The notes: a model not told the origin generated them from the letters alone. 64,000 bases of DNA from Symbiodinium natans (GCA_905221605.1 CAJNDS010000001.1:320025-384024), one strand, 5' to 3'. Shown: positions 48,733 to 57,981, counted from the first letter of the stretch. Numbers and translations are program-made.

Positions 48733-48956
48733 ATGTCGAACGAATGCGACCAGAATCCTACTAGTTGCTTAAGAACCCCAAAAAATATAATATTCCTCCT
48801 TATTAAGGGTAACATGGGGATTATTATTGTTTACTCTTTTGGGGTTCTTAAGCAAATAGTACAATCCCGAATCCTCCGACAGAGCCAGATGGGAGCGCCA
48901 AGTCAGCACATGCACCCAGGTCGGCAGTTTGTTCTGTGCCAATGTGAAGTGCATCT
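48733..48956 (+). CDS. Possible first exon of the next gene, split by a family E element
   Basis: After gggtcag|AAG an ATG opens MSNECDQNP, interrupted by the element at 48759-48861. After the element three frames are open; restoring the sequence across it gives ESSDRARWERQVSTCTQ ending CAG|gtcggc. The ATG lies 52 bases after the possible stop at 48681. Start status is inference. Confidence 0.48.
48759..48861. mobile_element. Family E element
   Basis: TACTAGTTGCTTAAGAACCC ... GGGTTCTTAAGCAAATAGTA; near-perfect 21-bp ends, AATCC on both sides (one base offset). Confidence 0.9.
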
Positions 48957-49109
48957 GTGCAACTAAAGACTTTTCTGCTGGGACCCCTCAGCCCTAAACC
49001 CTAAACCCTAAATTCCTAAACCCTAAACCCTAAATTCCTAAACCCTAAACCCTAAACCCTAAACCCTAAACCCTAAACCCTGTTTTTTTTGGGGTGTGCA
49101 GGTCGACAA

Positions 49110-49197
49110 TCTTGTTGCGACATTGTCGAAGTGCCGGTCTGCGTGCAACTGGCGCGGTTTCAGCTTGCGGGCCCCCCTTATCATGCAATCTGTGGGT
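49110..49197 (+). CDS. Putative exon, unknown product
   Basis: After tgtgcag|GTC: VDNLVATLSKCRSACNWRGF then SLRAPLIMQSV. CCCTAAA upstream, TTTAGGG downstream. Phase 0 start. Confidence 0.68.
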
Positions 49198-49534
49198 TTA
49201 GGGTTTAGGGTTCAGGGTTTCAGGTTTTTAGGGTTTAGGGTTCAGGGTTTTAGGTTTTTAGGCCTTAGGGTTTAGGGTTTGGGGTTTGGGGTTTGGGGTC
49301 TAATTAGGGTTTAGGGTTTGGCAGGTGTATACACTCACCAATATTAAAAGGAACCTTATATACACTCACCAATAACAGTAATATAAACCCTGTTTCACAT
49401 ATGCATGCGCACGTGCATGTAGGGGCCGCTCCCAAGCTAGGGGTGAAGAGGGTGGGTGGGGCCAGGGGGGGGTGGATGTAAAGCTTTCTTACAACTCACC
49501 TGAAACCGCCTTGAACCCTACTAAAACCAACTGG

Positions 49535-49641
49535 GAGCCTGCCCAAAGCCTTACCCATTCATGGTCAAACAAGAGTTCGCGGAACATCTTTGTTCTGTGC
49601 TCAAGGAGGATGTGGATCTCGATTTGGGTGAACATGGTGTA
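49535..49641 (+). CDS. Putative exon, unknown product
   Basis: ACPKPYPFMVKQEFAEHLCS then VLKEDVDLDLGEHG, GT donor (gtaaag). Confidence 0.6.
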
Positions 49642-49945
49642 AAGACTGAGTTAGAACATTAACTTGGCTTGCAAGCCTGTCATGTAGAATGATGTTCTTG
49701 CATCGAACTTTAGCCGGGACGAGCTTTAATTGAAATGCAGACCTGGTCACATCAATTTGATGGCATAATCTTAATGAGGCAGCCGAAATTTAGAAAAGAG
49801 AAGGTAGATCAAGGGGGTTGGTCATACATACATTCATGCGGGTGTTTCTCCAATTACATATTCTACCTTCTTTGGGTCCCCTATACAGTCCGGCACCCTT
49901 GAAAATAGGGATCCCACAAGGAACCCTAGCTAAGAGAACTCCCCA
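49642..49945. other. No gene recognised
   Basis: Mixed AT-rich sequence without telomeric repeats; an inverted-repeat-like piece ends near 49920. No convincing frame. Confidence 0.4.
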
Positions 49946-49958
49946 TTGGCTGGCAGGT

Positions 49959-50003
49959 ACTACAAAGAGCTGACCACGCTCAAGGAGCAGCTGTATCAGC
50001 AGG
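49959..50003 (+). CDS. Putative short helical exon
   Basis: After ctggcag: YYKELTTLKEQLYQQ, GT donor (CAG|gttcgc). Confidence 0.65.
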
Positions 50004-50118
50004 TTCGCCTAAACCCTAAACCCTAAACCCTAAAAACCCTAAGTCCTACGCCCAGAATTGAGAGCTCCTTGTGCCAGGTCCTTGCAACCCAAGAACCCTT
50101 TTTTTGTTTTTGCTCGAA

Positions 50119-50186
50119 GGCGTTTGTAGGCGCCAGTTCGGTAGAGAACGTCGGGGCTTTTCACATGTGTTCTATTGGGTTGTATT
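50119..50186 (+). CDS. Putative exon before a family A element
   Basis: After ctcgaag: AFVGASSVENVGAFHMCSIG then LYF; the family A intron starts within one or two bases of its end. Confidence 0.58.
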
Positions 50187-50295
50187 TTGGGATGTTCCCC
50201 CTGATACCAACAGTCCTCATTAAGGATGAAAAGAAGAGGGGGGGGGGTACTATAATCCCGATTGAGGGCTGTTAGTACAAGGGGGAACATCCCAA
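50187..50295. mobile_element. Family A element
   Basis: TTGGGATGTTCCCCCTGATAC ... TTAGTACAAGGGGGAACAT CCCAA; G run in the centre. Confidence 0.9.
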
Positions 50296-50379
50296 ATGAT
50301 ATTGTATGACTGTATTGGATGAGACTAGATGGTCATGAACTATGAGTTTATCTGATATATCTTCTATGATATTGCTAGC

Positions 50380-50487
50380 GAAGCACACCGCGAAGCTCTC
50401 ATTTCATGTGTTGGCTTTCGGTGCATTGTTGGTGCATGTCAGGGCACATGCCTGGCATGGAGCGCGACATTAGGTTACACCGAGAAT
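50380..50487 (+). CDS. Putative exon, three open frames
   Basis: Best-looking frame: EAHREALISCVGFRCIVGAC then QGTCLAWSATLGYTENA. All three + frames are open. Confidence 0.4.
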
Positions 50488-50684
50488 GCTTAAGCCCTCG
50501 ATGCTTCTGGGGTAGGTTTGGGGGCTCTACAAAATTTGAAATTTTGTGGCTTCATAAAGATTATATAGGGGATTAAGGGTATTTAGAAAATAAAACCCTA
50601 AACTCTAAACCATAAACCCTAAGCCCTGAACATATGTTCAAACCTTCCCCGGACCTTCCCCTGTCTTACGCACTTTCTAGTGCC

Positions 50685-50745
50685 TCGGCATTGTGTGGGC
50701 TGTCAGGGCGGATCGGCGCTTGGCTCTGCTTGCGACCCTCAAGCC
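50685..50745 (+). CDS. Putative exon, unknown product
   Basis: After ctttctag: CLGIVWAVRADRRLALLATL. Confidence 0.6.
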
Positions 50746-50869
50746 CCAAACCCTAAAGGTTTCGGGTTTCGGGTTTCGGGTTTGGTGTTTAGGGTTTAGG
50801 GTTTGGGGTTTAGGCTTTAGGGTTTAGGGTTTTGGGTTTAGGGTCTGAGAGCTTGGCAGGCCATAGCCA

Positions 50870-50983
50870 GGAAAGATGGACGAAAGCACTCGAACCACGT
50901 CCGCAAGGGGTTCTCGGCTCATGCCGCAGGAATTGGGGCCAGTGGAATTTCTCAGAGATGACATCGTATGGGCGTGGGGTTGA
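50870..50983 (+). CDS. Putative exon, candidate gene start
   Basis: After tagccag: MDESTRTTSARGSRLMPQEL then GPVEFLRDDIVWAWG, GT donor. DDIVWAW recalls the start of PWWP-type domains, but no more of one is seen. Confidence 0.5.
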   Translation, partial: GKMDESTRTTSARGSRLMPQELGPVEFLRDDIVWAWG

Positions 50984-51054
50984 GAGGGTTTAGGAACTAG
51001 CTTCGAGGGACTAGGGCTGCGGTGAGAGGCTGTGAGGTCACCTGCAGCAACTAT

Positions 51055-51110
51055 ATCAGTGGTGACGCGCTGGCAAAGGCAATCCTGGTTCCCCTGCAGA
51101 GATGGCCCTA
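51055..51110 (+). CDS. Putative exon, unknown product
   Basis: After cctgcag: NYISGDALAKAILVPLQRW. Confidence 0.55.
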
Positions 51111-51136
51111 AACCCTAAAGGCTGTGGATTTAGGCT

Positions 51137-51209
51137 TAGAATAAGTTCCAGCAACCCTCACATCAGACTCGGACCCACGATTAGAGTCTCCAATGTGCTG
51201 AGTCTGTAA
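51137..51209 (+). CDS. Putative exon with consensus donor
   Basis: After gcttag: ISSSNPHIRLGPTIRVSNVL then S; donor gtaagt. Confidence 0.6.
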
Positions 51210-51340
51210 GTCCCCTGGATCAAAGACCACTACGGCGCATAAATGCCATGGACCCGTAGAAACCATCCGCCCAAAAGTAGGAATCCGAACTATCATAGTA
51301 ATCACAGAACGAAAACCCGAGACCCGAAATCCGAAACCTA

Positions 51341-51419
51341 AACCCTAATCCCTAAACCCTGAACCCTGAACCCTGAACCCTGAACCCTGAACCCTGAACC
51401 CTGAACCCTGAACCCTGAC
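51341..51419. repeat. CCCTGAA variant array
   Basis: Nine consecutive CCCTGAA heptamers after a few CCCTAAA units. Confidence 0.97.
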
Positions 51420-51485
51420 CAGAAGATCCGCACATCTGCACAGCAAAGGATTGATGCGACTGTGCTCTTTGCCTGCGCCTCGAGG
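51419..51485 (+). CDS. Putative exon after a CCCTGAA array
   Basis: DQKIRTSAQQRIDATVLFAC then ASR; G run follows at 51491-51504. Confidence 0.58.
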
Positions 51486-51837
51486 GGTTGGGGGGGGGGG
51501 GGGAGATTCCTCTTGTCCCGTTGCACGGTTGAGGGCGTTTAGGGTTTAGGGTCTGATTCAGGGTTCAGGGTTCAGGGCTCAGGGTTTAGGGTGCAATGTA
51601 GGGTTTGGGGTGTTAGGCTTTCGGGAGACGGGGGGAAGTAGGGCATCTACACGTGCATGAAGAGGGAATACCCTAAACCATAAACCCTAAACTCCTAAAC
51701 CCTAAACCCTAAACTCCTAAACCCTAAACCCTAAGCCCTAAACCCTAGGCCCTAAACCCTAAACCCTAAACCCTAAGCCCTGGACACCCGTTCGTTCTTG
51801 CGTACCTTCTGATTGGCCGCATATCCTGTAGCCTCAG

Positions 51838-51899
51838 CACATCATCGGCCAAGGACCCATCGGCGTTTCAAAGTGCAAGCCTCAGATGTTGACTGGAGG
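51838..51899 (+). CDS. Putative exon, unknown product
   Basis: After gcctcag|CAC: HIIGQGPIGVSKCKPQMLTG. Confidence 0.6.
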
Positions 51900-51924
51900 G
51901 GGCAGGGGGGGGGGGTTGAGGGAT

Positions 51925-52225
51925 GAAGCCACTGAAGCCACAAGGCCAGACGTCCCAGGAGGTGGAGATGGAGGCGGCGCGCCTAAAAGTGTGAGTCTCC
52001 CCCCGCGTGCGGAGTGATGGCGCGTGATCCACAAACACTATCACTAACTCGAGTTCATGATCATTCATGCGCAATTGCGCACTTCGCCGAGTTTGGTTCG
52101 ATCAAGCGCGCGCAGTCTGTCCAAGATGGCCCCGATGCCAGGTCAAGCAACGCACGGAGAAGCTCACAAAGAAGCCCACAGCTCAGCCATGGGTCGACCA
52201 AATTCAGGAAATTCTGGCTGGCTCT
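51925..52225 (+). CDS. Putative exon pair
   Basis: 51925-51991: MKPLKPQGQTSQEVEMEAAR then LK to donor gtgagt (other frame also open). 52014-52225: ARDPQTLSLTRVHDHSCAIA, HFAEFGSIKRAQSVQDGPDA, RSSNARRSSQRSPQLSHGST then KFRKFWLALS, ending at a family I element. Confidence 0.55.
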
Positions 52226-52318
52226 TAGTAGGGGATGAGGGAAGTCGGGCCCCCCTTTTTAATCTCTTTAAGGGTATATACAGGGCCCTCATTCCCTCAT
52301 TTTTTCTGCTAAGAACCA
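52226..52318. mobile_element. Family I element
   Basis: TTAGTAGGGGATGAGGGAAG ... CCCTCATTCCCTCATTTTTT. Others at 17014-17105 and 56136-56215, half copy near 28683. Confidence 0.75.
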
Positions 52319-52363
52319 GGGGGAATTTAATAAGTTGTGACAACCCTTGCTTTTGTGACCAGC

Positions 52364-52440
52364 ATGTGGTCTCCTGGGAACGCATGCGAAGCTCGGACAA
52401 ACTGATGCAGAGCGCTGTGGCCGTGCCTTTGAGCCTTTGA
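52364..52440 (+). CDS. Putative exon, possibly terminal
   Basis: After gtgaccag|CAT: HVVSWERMRSSDKLMQSAVA then VPLSL and TGA. Confidence 0.58.
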
Positions 52441-52617
52441 GCACCACATACTCGGATCTCAAATAGGCTATACTATAAGAGGGCCCTCTTACACCCGAAA
52501 CCCTAAACCCTAAACCCTAAACCCTAAACCCTAAACCCTAAACCCTAAACCCTAAACCCTAAACCCAAAAGAAAGACCATACCGTAGAGAACTGGCCCCA
52601 TGTGATACCTGGGCAGG

Positions 52618-52693
52618 TGTGCTACAAGCTTTGAAACAAAGCTCGTGATTTCGCCAGCCACTAAGGCTGACGGAGGCCCAGGTGGAAAACCTG
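52618..52693 (+). CDS. Putative exon, unknown product
   Basis: After ggcag|G: CATSFETKLVISPATKADGG then PGGKPE, GC donor (GAG|gcctgt). CCCTAAA upstream, TTTAGGG downstream. Confidence 0.65.
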
Positions 52694-52800
52694 AGGCCTG
52701 TATAGGGTTTAGGGTTTAGGGTTTAGGGTTTAGGGTTTAGGGTTTAGGGTTTAGGGTTTAGGGTTTAGGGTTTAACGTCATACAGTGTATGGGCTTGCAG

Positions 52801-52875
52801 AGTTTGCTGCTACAGCAATCTGAGATGCTCTTTGGACCCGCTGCATGTTACTTGTTTGCCAAGAGAGCTGCTTAA
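52801..52875 (+). CDS. Putative exon, possibly terminal
   Basis: After cttgcag|AGT: SLLLQQSEMLFGPAACYLFA then KRAA and TAA. Confidence 0.55.
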   Translation, partial: SLLLQQSEMLFGPAACYLFAKRAA

Positions 52876-53154
52876 CTGCTACTCCTTGTCACCTAGGTCT
52901 GTCACAAATCTTGGGAGACTCCGCGTGGGAGTATATTCCCACCCTGAGGACTCCACGTAGCGATCAGACCTGTGAGATGTGAAATAGGTGAGTCTGGGTA
53001 TGTCTGGGTCATCTCCCCCAAGTTTCTTGGTTTTGTGTTTTTGGCAACCCGGGGGAGGTTGCCCACAGCGTTGGGAGTCTTCCCACTGATCTGAGACCAG
53101 CTATGAAGGGGGTGGTAGAACATTGCCATTGGTTACCTCATTCCCTCAACCCCC

Positions 53155-53306
53155 TGCTAAGAGTGGAAGCACAAATTTTGACCATGCCGCTTTCTCAATG
53201 GCTCGCGGTTCGATCAGCGAACGCTACCCTCTCGGCAGCTCCACTAGCAACTCTCGCAAGCTTAAAGGGTCCGTGTGCTTACATAGTATGTACTTGGGCC
53301 TCAGAT
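53155..53306 (+). CDS. Putative exon, unknown product
   Basis: SGSTNFDHAAFSMARGSISE then RYPLGSSTSNSRKLKGSVCL. Ser-rich. Confidence 0.5.
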
Positions 53307-53461
53307 AGCTTCAAGACTGGGCAGGATGCTTCCCAAAAGCTCCATGTGGGTGAGTATGTACTGGTTCCTTACAGGGGTTCCTCTATCATCGCTTTACGGC
53401 CCAACTATATACCATATAGGCACATGGACCCTTAGGAAAACCTACCCTACGTCAAGCAAAT

Positions 53462-53711
53462 TCTTCATGCTCGAAGGCTGAAGAAGCGGATTGCCATCTT
53501 GACTATCGAAGTCACGCAGCTCGAGACCCTTGGATGCAGCAACAAGAGAAGCCGTGCCTGCGTTGTAATGCATAGTTGGTGTATCCTGTTGTGTACCCCG
53601 GAGGCCCAGAGGAGCTTGTTTCTGCGCGTGCTGTTCTTCGTGTGGTCTGCAATCTGGATGCTTGCTCGACGTGAACCACAGGAAGAACAGTCACTCATGC
53701 TTAAAGGTTGA
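53462..53711 (+). CDS. Putative long exon with one hydrophobic helix
   Basis: KKRIAILTIEVTQLETLGCS, NKRSRACVVMHSWCILLCTP, EAQRSLFLRVLFFVWSAIWM then LARREPQEEQSLMLKG and stop. A minus frame of 111 codons overlaps; + is preferred by neighbours. Confidence 0.48.
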
Positions 53712-53870
53712 CTTCTCATGACAAGCTGTATATCAACTGCAGGTGAAATGGCCACAGTCATTAGTTCATGCCGATGAAGTATAGACAGCTGTAGCTGCAC
53801 GAGCGCTCCTTGTCTGACAATGTCACATCGTATCTAAAGGAAGTCCCACGTAGCTTGCACAGTCGAAGCC

Positions 53871-54156
53871 ATGGCGAAGCGGGGGTCATCTCCACATCGG
53901 CCTCCGAAAGTCTCGAAGAAACCGAAGATGGCGAAGGACTCGATGCCCCATCGGGCGGCCTTAATCGGGTCGGAGGGAGTTATCGCGGCCTGTAGATTTG
54001 TAGATCTACACCCCTTGAGGTGTGTCTGCACAGATGTCGAGGGCAGTTCTGTGCGCCCCCGGAAGCCCGGAATCATTCACTTTCCAACTTTCCATAAGCC
54101 GTGCTCCTGGTGCACTGTCTCAGCAAGGCATCGGCGATGTCAGGGGTTGTCAGTAC
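53871..54156 (+). CDS. Candidate first exon of the helicase gene
   Basis: ATG after gcacag|TCGAAGCC opens MAKRGSSPHRPPKVSKKPKM, AKDSMPHRAALIGSEGVIAA, CRFVDLHPLRCVCTDVEGSS. Basic N-terminus. An overlapping acidic frame (SESLEETEDGEGLDAPSGG) is also open, so the start is tentative. Confidence 0.45.
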
Positions 54157-54160
54157 GTTC

Positions 54161-54237
54161 AGGGTTTAGGGTTTAGGGTTTAGGGTTTAGGGTTTAGGGT
54201 TTAGGGTTTAGGGTTTAGGGTTTAGGGTTTAGGGTTG
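54161..54237. repeat. TTTAGGG array
   Basis: About 11 heptamers between the exons at 53871 and 54247. Confidence 0.97.
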
Positions 54238-54246
54238 TGCTGGCAG

Positions 54247-54369
54247 GCGAAGGCCGAGCCACGAGCCGCAACCCCCAGCCCGAAGAAAGCGGCGAAGACA
54301 TCGAAGGCCGAGGTGGCAGGAGGTGAGGGCAGCTTAGCCTGGAGCCCAGAGATCATGGCTGAAGTGCTG
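54247..54369 (+). CDS. Putative exon, Lys/Ala-rich, likely helicase N-terminus
   Basis: After gctggcag|GCG: AKAEPRAATPSPKKAAKTSK then AEVAGGEGSLAWSPEIMAEV. GT donor (CTG|gtatca), phase 0. Disordered linker composition. Confidence 0.68.
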
Positions 54370-54523
54370 GTATCACCTTAGGGGGCTGGGTAGTGCACCT
54401 CAACCTTGTTGGTTATATATATATATATATTCTATATATATATATGCTATATATATATATGTGTATATAGGTATATCCTCCTCTTACAGAAAGAAGGTAA
54501 ACCCTTTTTTGGGGCTGGGGCAA

Positions 54524-54628
54524 TTCAGCCCCGTAGTCGCTGTGCGCATTGAGCTGAGGCCTTGCACGTCAGTGTTTAGATCGCCCAGGATCTTGCGGGC
54601 CTCAAGAATTAGGATAGGATCGTGGGGT
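54524..54628 (+). CDS. Putative exon, unknown product
   Basis: After caattcag: PVVAVRIELRPCTSVFRSPR then ILRASRIRIGSWGR. Confidence 0.5.
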
Positions 54629-54837
54629 CGTTTAGGGTTTAGGGTTTAGGGTTTAGGGTTTAGGGTTTAGGGTTTAGGGTTTAGGGATGGCACTTTGTAA
54701 CTAATTATGACTGTACTTATAACCCACTTAGAAGCCCCTTAAGTGCCCCAATATGGTTATAAGTACACAGTTATAGGTACAGCTATTAAGTACCATTAGA
54801 AATTATTCCGACCTCTATATCAACCACGTTCAAGCAC

Positions 54838-54958
54838 CCTGCCCAGTCTTGAAACTGTCTGAGGTCCCCTTTGGTGCCAACTTTGTCCGCCAGGAGGGTG
54901 AAGTCGTTGAAGATGGCATGCTTCTCCACTACAGCCAACATGCCTCAATGTTTAGTGT
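54838..54958 (+). CDS. Putative exon, unknown product
   Basis: CPVLKLSEVPFGANFVRQEG then EVVEDGMLLHYSQHASM. Strong, protein-like frame. Confidence 0.6.
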
Positions 54959-54998
54959 TTAGTATTGCTCGCATTTGTTGTTTGCATGCTGTTTGCAG

Positions 54999-55214
54999 GA
55001 CCTTCGGAGAGGCAAAGGCGGTGCAAGCAGCCCGCTCGAACTGTCTGCATGACTGCTGCCGCTACAGATGTTCGCTGATGGCTGTAACAATATCTATCAG
55101 TTGAAGTACTCAGTAGAAGCTTTACAGTGGTTGGACCTCTTTATCTATGCTTTTTTAGATATGGCTTGTTTGATTATGTGCATTGTCAGCTACATGCCGC
55201 TCAACCGTGCCTCT
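54999..55214 (+). CDS. Putative exon(s), two frames
   Basis: After tttgcag|G: TFGEAKAVQAARSNCLHDCC then RYRCSLMA (to 55085); a second frame YSVEALQWLDLFIYAFLDMA to donor gtaagg (55214), hydrophobic. Confidence 0.45.
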
Positions 55215-55235
55215 TGTAAGGCAAACGTGGCACAC

Positions 55236-55288
55236 AGAACTCCCGCCGGCTGAACCAGATGTACGGCAAAGATGGCAGGCTGGGTTGG
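55236..55288 (+). CDS. Putative exon before a family G element
   Basis: TELPPAEPDVRQRWQAGLAL, ending at the element (GGGGTCGGAAGAATT). Confidence 0.55.
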
Positions 55289-55398
55289 CACTGGGGTCGG
55301 AAGAATTGCTAACAGAACTTCCTTATGGCCCCCTACGTAATTATGCCGATCATAGCCCCCCAAAACCATATTCTAATTATTAAGGGCCCCTATATTCT
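55289..55398. mobile_element. Family G element between two coding pieces
   Basis: GGGGTCGGAAGAATTGCTAA ... TTATTAAGGGCCCCTATATT. Confidence 0.82.
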
Positions 55399-55434
55399 TG
55401 CATCTGAGCCCTGTGAAGGCTGAAGTCCAAATAT
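55399..55434 (+). CDS. Short exon between family G and family H elements
   Basis: LHLSPVKAEVQI with a split Cys; GC donor (ATAT|gcacct). Reads on in phase 1 after the 91-nt element intron. Confidence 0.65.
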
Positions 55435-55525
55435 GCACCTTGGGAGCCCAGTGGTACCCTTTTCCCTTTTTTTGTGTTCTGGTTCCCTTATAAAGTTATT
55501 ATAATATGGTTACTGGGCTACTAAG
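55435..55525 (+). mobile_element. Family H introner forming a complete 91-nt intron
   Basis: GCACC-TTGGGAGCCCAGTGG ... CTGGGCTACTAAG then GCAC. The flanking GCAC copies are a 4-bp duplication; intron = first GCAC plus element, with GC donor and AG acceptor. Confidence 0.85.
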
Positions 55526-55636
55526 GCACGCGCGCCTCAGCCCCTGACGACGATCCCGGTGACGCGGCGCCAAGAGAAGGCTGGCAGACTACGTCCAGCA
55601 TCGTCTGGCGCACTCCTCAGTACTCAACGCCTACCC
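55526..55636 (+). CDS. Putative exon after the family H intron
   Basis: TRASAPDDDPGDAAPREGWQ then TTSSIVWRTPQYSTPTQ, up to nested family M and F elements. Probable helicase N-terminal region. Confidence 0.65.
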
Positions 55637-55639
55637 AAA

Positions 55640-55745
55640 GGGCTACCCAAAGGGTCCTAAGTACCTATATGGGGGACACTTACCCAAACCAGAATAGTAA
55701 TTCCTATTATATAAACTTTCTGCTACGTAGGTACTTAGGACCCTT
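55640..55745. mobile_element. Family M element
   Basis: AAGGGTCCTAAGTACCTATA ... ACGTAGGTACTTAGGACCCTT. Second copy at 46190-46285. Confidence 0.85.
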
Positions 55746-55761
55746 CGGGCTACTGGACTCT

Positions 55762-55904
55762 GCTTGGAGGTTCATGGTACTTATTAACCAATTAGAACTG
55801 TACTTATCACCCACTTATGAGCCCCTTAAGTGCCCTAATATGATTATGAGTACAGTTGTAATTACAGTTATAATTAGTTACTGCGTACCATGAACCTCCA
55901 AGTA
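55762..55904. mobile_element. Family F element next to family M
   Basis: GCTTGGAGGTTCATGGTACT ... GTACCATGAACCTCCAAGTA; directly follows the family M copy at 55640-55745. Confidence 0.9.
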
Positions 55905-55935
55905 CACCCTAAACCCTAAACCCTAAACCCTAAAG

Positions 55936-56033
55936 TGTGAGCAGGCGGTGCGCCACCAGCATCAGCAAGTCGACGCGCTGCGGCGCAGCTCGATGTTGAA
56001 GATCTCCTCCAAACGGGAGCGGAGGCTGGCAAA
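55936..56033 (+). CDS. Putative helical exon
   Basis: CEQAVRHQHQQVDALRRSSM then LKISSKRERRLAK, CCCTAAA upstream, TTTAGGG downstream. Basic. Confidence 0.65.
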
Positions 56034-56340
56034 GGGTTCAGGGTTTAGGGCTTTAGGGCTTGAGGGTTTAGGGTCTAGGGTCTAGGGTTTAGGGTTTAGG
56101 GTTTGGGTTTAAGCCTGTGGCTTACTGTTGGCTAGTAGGGAATGGGGGAATGAGGTACCCTATATAATCCCTTAAAGGGTATATATAGGGCCCGAATTCT
56201 CTCATTGATCAACCAACAGCAAGGTGGTAGTTTAGAGTGTAGAAGCCTTTAACACACCTTCAGCTTGGCCCTAAACACCCTTGTAAGCTTAAGTTGCTCC
56301 TTTAATAAGAGAAAGGATGCCGTTTTGAGTTACGGGGAAC

Positions 56341-56468
56341 ATGCCTGGGTGCAGTCCTAAAATCATGGGCTCGACTAGTTTGTCGCCGATTGGCTGTCAG
56401 GACGTTCTCCTCCGCAATGACGGAAGATCTGCTGGCCTCGATACAGGACCACTAGCTCGAAAAAAACT
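56341..56468 (+). CDS. Putative exon before a family A element
   Basis: MPGCSPKIMGSTSLSPIGCQ then DVLLRNDGRSAGLDTGPLAR and KKL. Confidence 0.5.
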
Positions 56469-56575
56469 TGTGATGTTCCCCCTTATAATGCAGTCCTTAA
56501 TAGGGATGATAGAACCCCCCTATTACTGCAGAATACCAATTAAGGACTGTTAGTATAGGGGGGGGAACTTCCCAA
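56469..56575. mobile_element. Family A element
   Basis: TGATGTTCCCCCTTATAATG ... AAGGACTGTTAGTATAGGGG; same arms as other copies. Confidence 0.88.
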
Positions 56576-56905
56576 CCCTGAACCCTAAACTCTTAGCAAA
56601 TGGGACGGCGAGTGCATCCCGATGTACTGCGTTGAGACAGTAGCTGGGATTGGACCGCTGACCGTTTCGGGCTAGGGTTCAGGAGACCGTCTTTCCAACA
56701 AGCCATTGCAGAAGGCGCGCGCAGACTCAGATACATACTAAGTCGGGCCCTTATTCTTACCTCGTATACCGTAAGGACCAAGCTGCGACAAAACAGAGGC
56801 CAAGAGAGCCATCTGACTCTGAGCCGCCCCCACATAGCGCAAAAGCCTGGTCCTTCACCAGCACGTGCACCAGCGAAAAGCCGGCCTAGATTATCGATTC
56901 AGGGC
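56576..56905. other. No supported gene
   Basis: The opposite strand near 56625-56720 has tRNA-like pieces but no matching acceptor stem. No repeat or convincing frame. Confidence 0.4.
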
Positions 56906-56909
56906 GTCT

Positions 56910-57012
56910 ACTTGGAGGTTCATGGGTACTTATAACCCCTATTACTAAGGTTCATGGGTACTTATAACCCCTATTTTTAACCGGGTTTATATGTACCCTG
57001 AACCTCCAAGTA
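56910..57012. mobile_element. Family F variant with internal duplication
   Basis: CTACTTGGAGGTTCATGGGT ... ACCCTGAACCTCCAAGTAG; GGTTCATGGGTACTTATAAC is repeated in tandem inside. Confidence 0.88.
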
Positions 57013-57135
57013 GGGTTCCGAGTTGCTTGGTGATGGGCTTTGCATGGATCCAGGACCCGGCCGAGGATGTGGCAGCCGAGCGCCCGCCTGATGCTGTAGG
57101 CCACTTGACTGTAGAAATCTCTGTAGTGCTTTCCT
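57013..57135 (+). CDS. Putative exon after a family F element
   Basis: SCLVMGFAWIQDPAEDVAAE then RPPDAVGHLTVEISVVLSC; GT donor (gtaact). Confidence 0.55.
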
Positions 57136-57218
57136 GTAACTTTGGATCCTTAGCCTTTTTGGGTTTATTGGGTTTCTTAACAAGGCAGCTAAAAATTTAG
57201 TTTATAGCTGCCCTCCTA

Positions 57219-57283
57219 AGTGCAGCCAAGAAATGGGGAGGCAAGCCCTGCATGTGGAGGGACTGCCTGGCCCTGCCAAAATG
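57219..57283 (+). CDS. Putative exon, unknown product
   Basis: After cctaag: AAKKWGGKPCMWRDCLALPK then M; GT donor (gtacac). Confidence 0.62.
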
Positions 57284-57419
57284 GTACACGTTTATATATT
57301 CGTATATTTTTTACGCCATTACGCTGTTATGCTACTATACTTTTCTAATGTTCTGTTTCGCGGTGAGAGGAGCGCGGGAGGGCGAGTCAGAGAGATCTGA
57401 CCCTGTGCTTGGGTGTTAG

Positions 57420-57500
57420 GTGCAAAGCCCGGACTCGAAGAAATTCAGCCCTCTCCCATGGCCTCTAGAAAGAAGTAGAAGACAGCGAGACAGATAGAGA
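57420..57500 (+). CDS. Putative exon, basic
   Basis: After gtgttag: VQSPDSKKFSPLPWPLERSR then RQRD. Confidence 0.5.
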
Positions 57501-57539
57501 GAGAGAGGAGCCGCGCTAGAAAGCAAGATCATGCCTGTC

Positions 57540-57860
57540 ATTCACACTTTCTTATATGTACATAATCTTATAGTAATACTGTATATACTACTGTATAATA
57601 GTATGCGAGTATAACAATATAGTAGTAGAATGGGAAAACAGTGTACTAATATAATAGCATACTAGTATAATTGTATGATGGTATACTCGTAGAATAGTAG
57701 AATAGTATAATAGTAGTACAATAGTATAATATAACAAAAAGAAAGAATCGTAAGTTCATGTTATTATGTAGTGATATAGTCATATAGTAATATAGAATAT
57801 AACAGTATTGGTATATATATAGAGAGAGAGCAATATCGTAATATCATTTTCTACAAGCTA
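57540..57860. other. AT-rich intron DNA
   Basis: TATAGTA/ATAGTAGTA-rich stretch without telomeric repeats, similar in style to 30.5-30.9 kb and 60.58-60.72 kb. Confidence 0.6.
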
Positions 57861-57883
57861 CAACTTTCCTCCAGCTCGATGAG

Positions 57884-57981
57884 GCGAGGAGACCACGGCC
57901 AGCCATTCGGACTGGATGCCATCCAAAGATCGTCCGGCTGGAACTTACTCTGCGGCAGATCTCACTGCAGTTCTCCAGGAG
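57884..57981 (+). CDS. RecQ exon 1 (first recognised): linker before motif 0
   Basis: Follows gatgag|GC. The frame includes SDWMPSKDRPAGTYSAADLT and AVLQE, the residues expected just before the VFG...FRPGQ block. The donor is unclear: a GA donor after CAG or GAG keeps phase 0 with the next exon. Confidence 0.8.

Noticed and set aside
56593-56835. tRNA-like sequence and an 80-codon minus frame
   Set aside because: An anticodon-arm-like piece and GGTCCAATCCC are present on the minus strand, but acceptor stems do not pair and the T-stem is poor.
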